A stretch of 64,000 bases of DNA from Lewinellaceae bacterium (GTDB taxonomy: Bacteria > Bacteroidota > Bacteroidia > Chitinophagales > Saprospiraceae). The notes below the pieces were generated by a model, which saw only the letters and a program-made list of their open reading frames with translations, was not told the DNA's origin and did not search any database. This document shows, in pieces, positions 35,557 through 45,022 of the stretch. The stretch spans positions 124,001 to 188,000 of the forward strand of contig JACJYI010000002.1 of the NCBI GenBank assembly GCA_020636225.1, written 5' to 3'. Position 1 is the stretch's first letter. Each line of letters opens with the position of its first letter. Position numbers and translations under genes: made by a program.

Positions 35557-35564
35557 TACCTTCG
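35557..35564 (+). promoter_or_regulatory. Promoter -7 box for the TonB receptor operon
   Basis: TACCTTCG matches the Bacteroidota -7 consensus TAnnTTTG at 7 of 8 positions, and TTTG at 35534-35537 lies 19 bases upstream, exactly as the -33 box should. The ATG follows 16 bases after the box. Confidence 0.6.
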
Positions 35565-35580
35565 TCAGAGTTTCCGAATT

Positions 35581-38337
35581 ATGATGTACCGAGCTACCCT
35601 GTTTGTCTGTCTGATCGTGATGGGTTTCACCAACCTTCAGGCTCAGATCATTACGATCACCGGTCGCGTTGTCGACGATCAGACCGGAGAAGGCATTGAA
35701 GATGCCGTCGTGGCTGCCGGGGACATGGCTGTAGGTACTGCGTTCGATGGATCCTTTTCGCTGCGATTGAATCCAACCATTGATCAACGCCTTTCCCTGA
35801 GCATGGAGGGATTTTTACCGGTGATCATCAACATTCCGCTCGATGCACCGGACCCCTACTCAGTGGGCGAAGTCCGCTTGTCTGCAGAAACCGATCGAAC
35901 CAAGACGGAGGATCTCATCCAGGAGATACCGGTGATCGAACTGACGGCATCCGATTTTGACGAGAATGCCGCAGGCAACGTCTCCGGGCTGCTGCAGGCG
36001 GCCCGCGATCCCTTTATCAGTGCGGCAGCCTTCCAGTTTTCTGCAGCCCGCTTCCGGATCAGGGGATATGAATCCAGATACACGACCGTCCTCCTCAATG
36101 GTGTGAGTGCGAATGATCCCGGCACCGGTGATGTCTTCTGGAGTGAATGGGCCGGATTGAATGACGTGATGAGGGCACAGGAGAACCTGGTGGGATTGGC
36201 CTTTCAGGCGGATGCCATTGCCAATATCGGCGGGATCACCACCTTTGATACCCGGGCCCATCGTCAACGCAAGCAGATCCGTGCAGGTTATGCCACCTCC
36301 AATCGGACATATACCAATCGGGCCATGCTCACCTATTCTACAGGATGGTTGAAGAACGATTGGGCAATCTCCGTTTCCGGATCGCGTCGCTGGGGCCAGG
36401 AGGGATATATTCGCGGAACGCACTTTGATGGATGGTCGTATTTCCTGTCCGTGGACAAGCGCATCGCCAGGAACCATATCCTCAACCTGACGGTGCTCGG
36501 GGCACCGGTCAATCGTGGTCGCTCGATCGCCAATACACATGAACAGTATGATATTGCCGGCAGTCATTACTATAATCCCTATTGGGGTTATCAGGAGGGT
36601 GAAGTGCGGAACAGCAGGGTGGTCGATGCCCATCAACCCATCGCCATCCTGAGATACGACTGGCAGATGGATCGGGGCAGTCAATTGATGGCCTCCTTTT
36701 CCTGGCAGGATGGCAAGTACGGCAGCAGTTCCCTTGAATGGGCCGATGCAAGGGACCCTCGTCCGGAGTATTACCGCCGCTGGCCCAGCAGCATTGACGA
36801 TCCGGAATCGGCTGCCGCTGTGGAGCAGGCCCTGCGCGAGGATGAATCGCTGCGCCAGGTGGATTGGAATTACCTCTACCAGACCAATTACAACAACCTG
36901 GAAACAGTGCGGGATGTGGACGGAATCCAGGGCAATGATGTCACCGGGCTGCGCTCCAGGTATATGCTCCAGGAATTCCGGAGTGATGCCCGCACCCTTC
37001 AAGGGCGGGTGGTATACACCAAAAGCCTGAAGAACAAGCACCTGTTCAGCGCGGGTCTTCAGGGCCAGCAATTGCAGACCGATTATTTCAAATCCGTTCT
37101 CGATCTGCTGGGTGGCGACTTCTGGCTGGACATCGATCGATTTGCCGAGTTTGATTTTCCCAATAATCCGGAGGTATTACAGAATGACCTGGATCGGCCC
37201 AATCATCTGGTCCGGGAAGGGGATCGGTTTGGTTATGATTACCAGATCAACTCCCTCAACTATCAGGGATGGGGGCAGATCAACTTGTCCGGCCGCCGGG
37301 TGGATGGTTTTCTAGGGGCCGAATTGGGGAATACCAGCTTCTACCGGCAAGGGAATACCCGGAATGGCCGCTTTCCTGAAAATTCTCAAGGCAAATCAGA
37401 AGTGCTCAATTTCCTCACCTGGACGGGGAAAGCCGGCCTGACCTACAAGATCGATGGCCGGAACTATCTGTCCGGTGCCGTGTTTGCGGCGGCCAATGCA
37501 CCTGATTTCAATAATGCATTTGTCTCACCTCGTACCCGGGACCAGGTCGTCGCCGATCTGCCAACGGAAAAGGTGTACAGTGGTGAGCTGACCTATCGTC
37601 TGCAAGCACCCAGCTTCAAGTTCAGGGCCACCGGTTACGTGACGGAGATCCACGACCAGACGGACGTGATCACCTTCTTCAACGACCTGGAGAATACCTT
37701 TGGCAACTATATACTCAAGGGATTGGATCGCCGACATATCGGAACCGAATGGGGCGCAGAATGGAAAGTTACCCCTGCGGTAACCCTGAACGGCGCCGCC
37801 GCCCTGGGACAATACTATTATACCAACCGGGCCCTGGCCTCGGTGGTCCAGGACAACACCGGGGAATTCATCTATCAGGACCGCACCGTCTATCTCAAGA
37901 ATTTTCACATGGATGGAATGCCCCAGGAGGCCTTCTCCTTCGGGGTGACCTACAACAGCAGCAGGTTCTGGTTTGCCAATATCCAGTTGAACTATTTCCG
38001 CAAGTCCTTCCTGGATTTCTCGCCTGACCGCCGAACGGCCGCTGCCGTGGATGGGGTCGAGCAGGGCTCGGAGCAGTGGAATGCCATTATTCGCCAGGAG
38101 GAATTGCCGGACGGGTTCATGCTGAACGTATTCGGAGGCAAATCCTGGAAGGTCAAGAATACATTCCTCTACCTCAATGTGGGGATCAACAATATCCTCA
38201 ACAATACCGACCTGATCACAGGCGGCTTCGAGCAGTTGCGATTCGATGAGGAATCCCGGGATGTCAACCGGTTCCCGAACCGCTACTTCTATGCGTTCGG
38301 ATTGAATTATTTCGTCAACTTTAGTGTACGGATCTGA
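35581..38337 (+). CDS. TonB-dependent receptor with carboxypeptidase-like N-terminal domain
   Basis: 918 residues from the ATG at 35581; the frame is open from 35524 but the signal peptide (ATLFVCLIVMGFTNLQAQ) fits this start. Order: CarboxypepD-reg-like domain (ITGRVVDDQTGEGIEDAVVA, about 20-105), plug domain (about 120-230, with FRIRGYESRYTTVLLNGVSAN), then a 22-strand barrel ending in FVNFSVRI. It imports a ligand across the outer membrane with energy from TonB. It lies 1 base before a DUF5689 lipoprotein and then a secreted phospholipase D-like protein, so the ligand may be a nucleic-acid product or phosphate compound. Confidence 0.92.
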   Translation: MMYRATLFVCLIVMGFTNLQAQIITITGRVVDDQTGEGIEDAVVAAGDMAVGTAFDGSFSLRLNPTIDQRLSLSMEGFLPVIINIPLDAPDPYSVGEVRLSAETDRTKTEDLIQEIPVIELTASDFDENAAGNVSGLLQAARDPFISAAAFQFSAARFRIRGYESRYTTVLLNGVSANDPGTGDVFWSEWAGLNDVMRAQENLVGLAFQADAIANIGGITTFDTRAHRQRKQIRAGYATSNRTYTNRAMLTYSTGWLKNDWAISVSGSRRWGQEGYIRGTHFDGWSYFLSVDKRIARNHILNLTVLGAPVNRGRSIANTHEQYDIAGSHYYNPYWGYQEGEVRNSRVVDAHQPIAILRYDWQMDRGSQLMASFSWQDGKYGSSSLEWADARDPRPEYYRRWPSSIDDPESAAAVEQALREDESLRQVDWNYLYQTNYNNLETVRDVDGIQGNDVTGLRSRYMLQEFRSDARTLQGRVVYTKSLKNKHLFSAGLQGQQLQTDYFKSVLDLLGGDFWLDIDRFAEFDFPNNPEVLQNDLDRPNHLVREGDRFGYDYQINSLNYQGWGQINLSGRRVDGFLGAELGNTSFYRQGNTRNGRFPENSQGKSEVLNFLTWTGKAGLTYKIDGRNYLSGAVFAAANAPDFNNAFVSPRTRDQVVADLPTEKVYSGELTYRLQAPSFKFRATGYVTEIHDQTDVITFFNDLENTFGNYILKGLDRRHIGTEWGAEWKVTPAVTLNGAAALGQYYYTNRALASVVQDNTGEFIYQDRTVYLKNFHMDGMPQEAFSFGVTYNSSRFWFANIQLNYFRKSFLDFSPDRRTAAAVDGVEQGSEQWNAIIRQEELPDGFMLNVFGGKSWKVKNTFLYLNVGINNILNNTDLITGGFEQLRFDEESRDVNRFPNRYFYAFGLNYFVNFSVRI

Positions 38338-38338
38338 T

Positions 38339-40360
38339 ATGAAACAACTCTTTTCCTACTTCCTTCTTCTGGGATTGCTGATTCCAGTCGCCTGTGTGGA
38401 TCTCGACTTTGATGAGCCACCTCCCGGCGGAGAACCTGTGGATATCACTGCCAATGCGACCATCCAGCAGCTCAAAGCCTGGTTTGTTCCTGGTGAATTC
38501 ACGGATATCACTGACGACCTGATCATTCGGGGTATCGTGATCGCCGATGATGCATCCGGGAATTATTACAAGACCATCGTCATCCAGGATGAGACGGCAG
38601 GGATTGAGGTGAAGTTGAACTCGGTAGGACTGGCGAACGATTATCCCATCGGCAGAGAGATCTTCATCCGTTGCCGGGGGCTGGTCATCAGCGATTACAA
38701 CGGGTTGATCCAACTGGGAGGGGGCACCTATGACGATGGAGGTCAGGATCGACTGGCAGGTATTGAGGAAGCCCTGTTGAAGGACTTCATCGTTGCCGGC
38801 CAGCGCGACCAGTTCGTGACACCAAAGGTCAAGCTGATCAAGGAGATCAATACCAATGATCTCAGCACCCTGATCCGGCTGGCTGACGTGCAGTTCATTT
38901 CCTCGGACGCCGGACAAACCTATGCCGATCCGGTGACCCAATTCTCCGTCAATCATTTGATCGAGGATTGTGCGGGTGATGAAGTGATTCTCCGTACCAG
39001 TGGCTATGCTGATTTTGCGGGTGCCACAACTCCCCAGGGGAATGGCAGCCTGGTCGCCATCGTAGGTGTATTCGGGTCTGACCTTCAGCTGGCCATTCGG
39101 GATCAGAATGATGTCCAGATGGACCAGGCCCGATGTGGGCAAGGTGGGGTAACACCCAACGGTACCATTGCCGATCTGCGGGCCTTGTATCAGGCGGGAT
39201 CCTTTACAACCATCACCCAAGACCTGATCGTTCGAGGTGTGGTGAACATGGATGACGCTTCTGGCAATTACTACAAGACCATCGTGATCCAGGATGAGAC
39301 TGGTGGGATCGAGGTCAAGATCAACGAGGTCGACCTGGCCAATGATTTCCCGGTAGGGCGCGAGGTCTTTCTGAAGTGCAAGGACCTCCTGATCGGGGAT
39401 TATTTCGGCCTGATCCAGGTCGGTGGCGGTACGTATACCGATAATGGCGGCAATCTGCGCCTTGGCGGGATCGAGCCATCCGCGATCTCCAGCCATGTCA
39501 TTCCGGGGCAATCCGGACAGGCTCTTGTTCCCTTGACTCGCACGATCGACCAGCTTTCTCTGAATGATATGAGTCAGCTCATCCGCCTCGAGGGAGTTCA
39601 GTTTACCGATGCCGATGCCGGAAAGACCTATGCCGATGCCGTGGGATTGTTCTCTGTCAATCTGAATCTGGAGGACTGCGATGACAATACGATCATTCTC
39701 CGGACCAGTGGTTATGCCGATTTTGCCGGCAATGCTACTCCGAACGGGAAAGGAACCATCACGGCTGTACTGGGCGTATATAATGGCGATCTTCAGCTCT
39801 TCATCCGCAATACGCAGGATGTGTCCATGACCGGGAATCGATGTGACGGAGGAGGGCCGACGCCTGGTGATATCGACGAAGACTTCGAAACAGTCGGAAA
39901 CAATGCGGATGTGGCATTGTCAGGTTGGCTGAATGTAGCCACCAAAGGAACCCGTGTCTGGAGAGGCAAAACCTTCAGCGGGAACACCTACGTGCAAGCA
40001 ACGGCCTTCAATGATACCGAACCGGAAATGGAGACATGGCTGATTACACCCGCCATCGATCTCAGTGTAGACAAGAAACTGTCCTTCCGCAGTTCTGTCG
40101 CCTTCTGGGTGCACAACGGTGGTTCGGTGCTCATCTCCACGAATTTTGACGGTGCGAATATCGGCGGTGCCAGCTGGACATCCCTGGGGGCACAACTGCC
40201 CAATTCCTCGACAGTCAATTACGACTGGGTGGAATCGGGTGATGTCGATCTGTCTGGCTATACCGGTACGGGTTATATTGCTTTTGTATACAATGGAAGT
40301 GGTCCTGGTGGTCAAACCACCACCTTTATCATCGACGATGTACTTGTTCAGGATAAATAG
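38339..40360 (+). CDS. Surface lipoprotein with two tandem DUF5689 domains and a choice-of-anchor-J domain
   Basis: 673 residues from the ATG at 38339, one base after the receptor stop. The lipoprotein signal has lipobox IPVAC. Two repeats of about 245 residues follow, each with the DUF5689 OB-fold pattern (LIIRGIVIADDASGNYYKTI, GIEVKLN, PIGREIF, GLIQLGGGTY, VILRTSGYADFAG and the equivalents in repeat two). The C-terminal ~165 residues (EDFETVG, WLITPAIDLS, IIDDVLVQDK) are a jelly-roll of the choice-of-anchor-J/cleaved-adhesin type. OB folds often bind nucleic acid or sugars. By position it is the receptor's partner lipoprotein. Confidence 0.88.
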   Translation: MKQLFSYFLLLGLLIPVACVDLDFDEPPPGGEPVDITANATIQQLKAWFVPGEFTDITDDLIIRGIVIADDASGNYYKTIVIQDETAGIEVKLNSVGLANDYPIGREIFIRCRGLVISDYNGLIQLGGGTYDDGGQDRLAGIEEALLKDFIVAGQRDQFVTPKVKLIKEINTNDLSTLIRLADVQFISSDAGQTYADPVTQFSVNHLIEDCAGDEVILRTSGYADFAGATTPQGNGSLVAIVGVFGSDLQLAIRDQNDVQMDQARCGQGGVTPNGTIADLRALYQAGSFTTITQDLIVRGVVNMDDASGNYYKTIVIQDETGGIEVKINEVDLANDFPVGREVFLKCKDLLIGDYFGLIQVGGGTYTDNGGNLRLGGIEPSAISSHVIPGQSGQALVPLTRTIDQLSLNDMSQLIRLEGVQFTDADAGKTYADAVGLFSVNLNLEDCDDNTIILRTSGYADFAGNATPNGKGTITAVLGVYNGDLQLFIRNTQDVSMTGNRCDGGGPTPGDIDEDFETVGNNADVALSGWLNVATKGTRVWRGKTFSGNTYVQATAFNDTEPEMETWLITPAIDLSVDKKLSFRSSVAFWVHNGGSVLISTNFDGANIGGASWTSLGAQLPNSSTVNYDWVESGDVDLSGYTGTGYIAFVYNGSGPGGQTTTFIIDDVLVQDK

Positions 40361-42551
40361 GCCATCACATCGATGCCTGCAACGTTTCGAAAGGCCAGCA
40401 CTCGTGCTGGCTTTTCTGGCTTTGTCCCTGGTCAGCATCCAGGCACAGATCGATATTGCCCAAGCCAGGTTGTTGCCCATCGGAACCACAGTGACCATTT
40501 CAGGCCGGGTGACCAATGGCCAGGAGCTGGGGAGCATTCGGTATGTCGAGGATGGCACCGGTGGATTGCCGGCTTTTCCGGGTAGTGGTTCGGTCAGTGG
40601 CTTTGCCAGTCAGGTCAAGCGGGGTGACAGTTTGATGGTGACCGGCGTATTGTACGATTTCAACGGACTGCTGGAGCTCAGTCCGATCACTGCGTTTACA
40701 GTGTTGGCCACCAATGGGACCGTCCCGGAACCTCCAACGCGGACCATTACGCAAATCAATGAGGCATTGGAAGGCACCCTGGCCCGCTTTGAGTCGGTCA
40801 GCTTTCTCGAGTCAGGGGACTTCAAGGGCGATGCCACCTATACGATCCAGGATGTGAACGGTCAAACGGTGGATGTCTATATCCGCAATGGCCAGGACCT
40901 GATCGGTAAACCGATTCCCAGTGCCCCGGTCGACCTGGTGGGGATCATCTCGGCCTATTTCGGATACCAGATCCTGCCCAGGGATCAGAATGACCTGATC
41001 CCGATCACCGACTTGTATTTTGTGCGGGAGATCGACCAGATCGACCTCACCTCAACATCTGTCTCATTCACTTGGGAAACCAATCTATCTTCCACTGCCC
41101 GGGTGATCGTGGAGGATAAATTCGGTCTGGTCAAGGAGGAAACTCTCCTGACCAGTTCGGTGAACCACACACATACGATTGTTGGTCTTGATCCGGCTTC
41201 GTTCTATCGGATTCAGGTCATTGCCGAACGTCAGGGCGAGGAAGTGCCTGGCCAGAGGCGGTGGATGAGCACGGCATCCGTTCTTCCCGGATCGATGACG
41301 GTATATTTCAACGAGTCCGTTGACCAAACGTTTTCTGTCGGCCCGGAGCCGGAAACAACCTCCGGCGACGACGTCCTGGATGCCATGATCGAATGGATCC
41401 AACAGGCCACCCAGACCATTGATATGTCCTTCTACAACATTGATCAGGATGTGATCGTCAATGCGCTGAACATTGCCCACAACAAGGGGGTACAGGTGAG
41501 GTATGTCGCGGCTGAAGCGACATCGAACTCGGCCCTGAGCCCACCTCCGGCATTCCCGGTGATCTATGGCAATGATTGGGCATTGATGCACAACAAGTTC
41601 ATGGTCATCGATGCCGAGGACGAGGAGCGTGCTGCCGTATTCACGGGATCGATGAATCTGACCACCGCCCAGATCCTGTCCTATCCCAACAACATGGTTC
41701 TGATCCGGGATCAGGCCATGGCGCGGAATTACACGGTGGAATTCGAAGAGATGTGGGGCAGTCAGGGACCTTTCCCCGAGCCGGATTTTGCCCGCTTTGG
41801 TGCGGAGAAGCTGGATAATACCCCTCACCTGTTCAAAGTGAACGGCTCCCTGGTGGAATCCTACTTCTCCCCGAGCGACTTTACCAATCGGGAGATCCTG
41901 GAGGAACTGGAGGCGGCCTCTTCCTCCATCCGGTTTGCGCTGCTCACCTTTACGCGAGATGATCTGGCGGAAGCCATGATCGCCAAGGTAGGGCAAGGGG
42001 TGGAAGTCCGCGGGATCATTGAGAATATCAATGACAACGGCAGTGAGTATACCAAGATCCTGTCCGCCGGAGTGAATGTGATGGAACATGTCCCTTCTGA
42101 TCTGCTCCATCACAAGTATGCGGTGGTCGATGATGCGGTGGTGATCACAGGCTCGCACAACTGGAGCAATTCCGCAGAGCAGCAGAATGACGAGAACACG
42201 GTCATCATCCATGATCCGGAGGTCGCCAATCAATTCCGTCAGGAATTCGAAGCGAGGTGGGGTGAGCTACCGGTCAGCACGCATGAGGAAGGTGAACCCG
42301 GTGTGCATTGGGTAGCAACAATCCGGGATGGTTCGCTCTTTCTCAGAGGGGCGGCGAGGACATCAGGAAACGGCACGTTCCGTCTCATGGACCTGTATGG
42401 ACGGACGATCCTGCAGGTCCCTGTAGAACTGCTGACTGGTGAGCATCTCTATTCATTGGCATGCCCGTCGCTGCCATCCGGCTATGTGATCATGGAAGTG
42501 ACCGAGGCGAGTGGTGCTTTGGTCCGATGGCTGGTGAATGCTGTCCGGTAA
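40338..42551 (+). CDS. Secreted phospholipase D-like (putative nuclease) protein with OB-fold domains and T9SS sorting domain
   Basis: 737 residues from the ATG at 40338, which overlaps the lipoprotein gene by 23 bases. The signal peptide ends ALSLVSIQAQ. Two OB-fold-like domains come first (TVTISGRVTNGQ, then ITQINEALEGTLARFESVSF, like the DUF5689 repeats next door). Then a fibronectin III domain (VSFTWETNLSSTARVIVED) and two PLD domains, each with H-x-K-x4-D: MHNKFMVIDA and HHKYAVVDD followed by GSHNWSNSAE. The end (FRLMDLYGRTIL, LPSGYVIME) is a T9SS sorting domain. PLD-family enzymes of this kind include nucleases; phosphodiester cleavage is likely and the substrate is inferred. Confidence 0.87.
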   Translation: MYLFRINRPSHRCLQRFERPALVLAFLALSLVSIQAQIDIAQARLLPIGTTVTISGRVTNGQELGSIRYVEDGTGGLPAFPGSGSVSGFASQVKRGDSLMVTGVLYDFNGLLELSPITAFTVLATNGTVPEPPTRTITQINEALEGTLARFESVSFLESGDFKGDATYTIQDVNGQTVDVYIRNGQDLIGKPIPSAPVDLVGIISAYFGYQILPRDQNDLIPITDLYFVREIDQIDLTSTSVSFTWETNLSSTARVIVEDKFGLVKEETLLTSSVNHTHTIVGLDPASFYRIQVIAERQGEEVPGQRRWMSTASVLPGSMTVYFNESVDQTFSVGPEPETTSGDDVLDAMIEWIQQATQTIDMSFYNIDQDVIVNALNIAHNKGVQVRYVAAEATSNSALSPPPAFPVIYGNDWALMHNKFMVIDAEDEERAAVFTGSMNLTTAQILSYPNNMVLIRDQAMARNYTVEFEEMWGSQGPFPEPDFARFGAEKLDNTPHLFKVNGSLVESYFSPSDFTNREILEELEAASSSIRFALLTFTRDDLAEAMIAKVGQGVEVRGIIENINDNGSEYTKILSAGVNVMEHVPSDLLHHKYAVVDDAVVITGSHNWSNSAEQQNDENTVIIHDPEVANQFRQEFEARWGELPVSTHEEGEPGVHWVATIRDGSLFLRGAARTSGNGTFRLMDLYGRTILQVPVELLTGEHLYSLACPSLPSGYVIMEVTEASGALVRWLVNAVR

Positions 42552-43324
42552 CTGTGGATAAATCAACATTTCATTGCCGGGCATTTCACGTCAAGCAAGG
42601 CCATGCTGCCATGCGTGTCAATACCGACAGTATCCTGCTGGGTGCCTGGTCGATCCCACCAGTTGAGGCAGAACAAGCTTTGGATATCGGGGCCGGTACG
42701 GGAATTCTCTCGCTGATGCTGGCCCAGCGCTTTCCTCATTTGCAGATCACCGGAGTGGAGATCGATCCGGAGGCCTGTCAGGATACCAGGGAAAATTTTA
42801 CGGCATCTCCATGGCCACATCGGTTGCATGCCATTGAAGGGGATGTAAGGGATTGGCGCCAGTCATTGCCGGCGGATTACGTCGTCGATCTCATGATTGC
42901 CAATCCGCCCTGGTTCAGTTCCCATAAAGAAGGGAAATACCCCGCCCGCACTCTGGCTCGTCAACAGGTTGCCCTGACTTTGCAAGACCTGATCCAACTG
43001 GCGGAGCGCCTGCTGAGCCCAACAGGCCAGCTGGATATGATCCTGCCGTTTGACCAGTACGACTCCATTCAGAAACTGGTCCTGTCCTCAGGTTTGGTGA
43101 TCAGACGGATGTGCAGAATCTTTCCCCGGCCAGCGATGCCGGCCAATCGGATGATGGTCTCCGTCAGACGGGAACGGGGTAGCATGGTGACAGAAGAAAT
43201 CACCATCCGCGATCACCACGGACAAGCCTACTCTGAAGCCTATCGGATGATGACAAAAGACTTTCTGCTTCCGAACGATACATCTTCGGAACGAAGTGAA
43301 CCCCTGAAATCAAAAAAGGGGTAA
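42527..43324 (+). CDS. trmN6: tRNA1(Val) (adenine37-N6)-methyltransferase
   Basis: 265 residues from the ATG at 42527, which overlaps the previous gene by 25 bases; a GTG at 42554 just after that gene's stop is an alternative. Family pattern: FHVKQGHAAMRVNTDSILLG, SAM-binding DIGAGTGILSLMLAQ, acidic strand GVEIDPEAC, and catalytic NPPW (MIANPPWFSS). It methylates N6 of A37 in tRNA-Val. The C-terminal ~30 residues beyond TEEITIRD and YSEAYRMMTKDFLL are the usual family end plus a polar tail. The stop codon lies inside the stem of the terminator that follows. Confidence 0.92.
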   Translation: MAGECCPVTVDKSTFHCRAFHVKQGHAAMRVNTDSILLGAWSIPPVEAEQALDIGAGTGILSLMLAQRFPHLQITGVEIDPEACQDTRENFTASPWPHRLHAIEGDVRDWRQSLPADYVVDLMIANPPWFSSHKEGKYPARTLARQQVALTLQDLIQLAERLLSPTGQLDMILPFDQYDSIQKLVLSSGLVIRRMCRIFPRPAMPANRMMVSVRRERGSMVTEEITIRDHHGQAYSEAYRMMTKDFLLPNDTSSERSEPLKSKKG

Positions 43325-43346
43325 GCACTCATGCTTACCCCTTTTT
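43312..43346. terminator. Bidirectional intrinsic terminator
   Basis: A perfect 9-bp stem, 43318-43326 with 43333-43341, around ACTCAT, flanked by six A on the left and five T on the right. It ends both the trmN6 message and the leftward small HTH gene. The trmN6 stop (43322-43324) is inside the stem. Confidence 0.93.
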
Positions 43347-43348
43347 GA

Positions 43349-43615
43349 TCAATTGACAGCTGTCGGGCTTTCCTGTTCGGCCAGGATCTTTTTGGCCATT
43401 TCCAGGATACGGGTGTCGGTCAGTTCGACATAACCGCCCTGTGGTCCAGGTTGGACATGCTTCTCAATCAACTCACCATTCTCGTCGTATTTGTTGGCAC
43501 CGAAATAGTTCCTGACGGTTTGCTCATCGATGTCGAGATCATCTGCGATTCGCTTCACACTTCCGGTGGGCAGTGAGTGCTTTATCTTCCGTAATTCTTC
43601 AAATGTAATATACAT
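43349..43615 (-). CDS. Small HTH DNA-binding protein
   Basis: 88 residues from the ATG at 43615 (MYITFEELRKIKHSLPTGSV). A helix-turn-helix is evident: KRIADDLDIDEQTVRNYFGA. A short linker and a C-terminal helix (TRILEMAKKILAEQES) follow. It resembles a family of small DNA-binding proteins found widely in Bacteroidota and is of unknown target. The frame extends 16 codons further upstream but those residues are not helical and lie where a promoter would be. Its stop is 3 bases from the shared terminator. Confidence 0.7.
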   Translation of the reverse strand: MYITFEELRKIKHSLPTGSVKRIADDLDIDEQTVRNYFGANKYDENGELIEKHVQPGPQGGYVELTDTRILEMAKKILAEQESPTAVN

Positions 43616-43789
43616 GGCGCAGTAATTTTTCTTGATTGGAAAGTTAAGCCATTGTGAATTCAAACCAAAATAAATCGCCTGAAATTCGAGGAAATTAATC
43701 TGGATCCAGAGAATTCAAGGTGCATGGATCTGAAACGCAGGAAATGGATGAGGAGTATCCGATAAAGGGTGATCCAGATCATCTATCGA

Positions 43790-45022
43790 TTATCGAACCA
43801 GGCTTATTTCACCTCGTTGACGAATCGGAACATCCAGGCCACAGGCGGACGTGGTAAAGGACAGTTTCCAGAGATAGGTATCGGAAGGCAGTTCATTTCC
43901 CTTAAAGGTACCATCCCATCCTTCCGCTGGATCCCGACTGGTAAAGACCTCATTCCCCCAGCGGGAGTGGACCTGCAGCAGGTATTCCGAGATCTGGTCA
44001 CTCCGGATGACCGGGGCAAACCGATCATTGGTGCCGTCTGAATTAGGGGTGAAGAGGTTGGGTACATCGAAGAGAGTGTCACTGATCTCAGTGGGCATGG
44101 ACTGGATGGTCACAGTGGTCTGGAGGGTATCGCGTTCACTGATGGCCAGCAAAGTGGTGGTCTCGGATCCTTGCCAGGCAAGGGTGTCGCCTGTACCCAG
44201 GTACTCCTGTCCATCTTCAGTGACAGCGTACCAATCCATTCGCAGTGTATCGCCACAAGCGATATGATGGGCCAGTTGCAGTCGAACGGGTGTTCCAGGA
44301 CAGACTGGTTCTGTCGGCAGAATTCGTGGGATAGGTCGGATGGCGAGATCATCAATGTAATAGTAGGCGAACCCACTACCATTGGGTTTCAGGGTGACCA
44401 CCTCGCTGCCCCCTGGTTGGTCTGCCGGCGTCATATTGCCGATCACCAGGCCATTGGACGACGTTTGGGCCTGGAAGGAAACACGGGCCAATTGGTACAT
44501 CATATCGTTCAGGCTGGCGGCAGCATCGGATTTTTGCACCGGATACAGGTCCATTTGGTCTGGTGTGACGGAAGGTCCGTTGCTCTGGAAGGAGGTATCG
44601 GTCAGCCAAAGATAAATGGTCTTGCCAGCGCGATCCGATCCGTCAGTGAGTCGCCAGAAGAACGATATCTCATAGGATTCACCCGGGGTCAGTGACTCGC
44701 AAAGCGCATAGATGGGGTTCTCCATTTTCGGACTGAGGAAAAAGCCTCCATGTGCCATGCCGGTATGTGGTGAATCGCATCTGTGGTCCGGTGATCCATT
44801 CGCGGAGGCGATGCCCGGCGGGTTGACAGGGTTCAGAGGGGGTGGAGTGACGCCGAAGGGGTACAATTCACGGAAACAAAGGTCACTCGGATTGGGCACG
44901 CTTGGTGCCTGCTGGAATTCCTCATGATCTCCGTTCCGGAGAAGATTCTGGGAAGAGGCTGGTATGCCGATCGCCCAAAGCATGCAGATATACCAGATAA
45001 TACGATTCAAGTTAGTACCCAT
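43790..45022 (-). CDS. Secreted protein with gliding-motility-type (CHU_C, T9SS type B) C-terminus
   Basis: 410 residues from the ATG at 45022, one base overlapping the phzF-type stop. Signal peptide IWYICMLWAIGIPASSQ. The first ~220 residues (LLRNGDHEEFQQAPSVPNP, then GESYEISFFWRLTDGSDR) look like a carbohydrate-binding-type jelly roll. An Ig-like segment follows. The last ~85 residues from VPNLFTPNSDGTNDRFAP to the end are the CHU_C/type B sorting domain. The protein is expected to be exported by type IX secretion. Function unknown. Confidence 0.88.
   Translation of the reverse strand: MGTNLNRIIWYICMLWAIGIPASSQNLLRNGDHEEFQQAPSVPNPSDLCFRELYPFGVTPPPLNPVNPPGIASANGSPDHRCDSPHTGMAHGGFFLSPKMENPIYALCESLTPGESYEISFFWRLTDGSDRAGKTIYLWLTDTSFQSNGPSVTPDQMDLYPVQKSDAAASLNDMMYQLARVSFQAQTSSNGLVIGNMTPADQPGGSEVVTLKPNGSGFAYYYIDDLAIRPIPRILPTEPVCPGTPVRLQLAHHIACGDTLRMDWYAVTEDGQEYLGTGDTLAWQGSETTTLLAISERDTLQTTVTIQSMPTEISDTLFDVPNLFTPNSDGTNDRFAPVIRSDQISEYLLQVHSRWGNEVFTSRDPAEGWDGTFKGNELPSDTYLWKLSFTTSACGLDVPIRQRGEISLVR

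Noticed and set aside
38321..39511. A 396-codon minus-strand frame opposite the DUF5689 lipoprotein gene
   Set aside because: It is antisense to a well-supported gene and its product shows the repeated pattern only because the tandem repeats of the real gene are copied in reverse.
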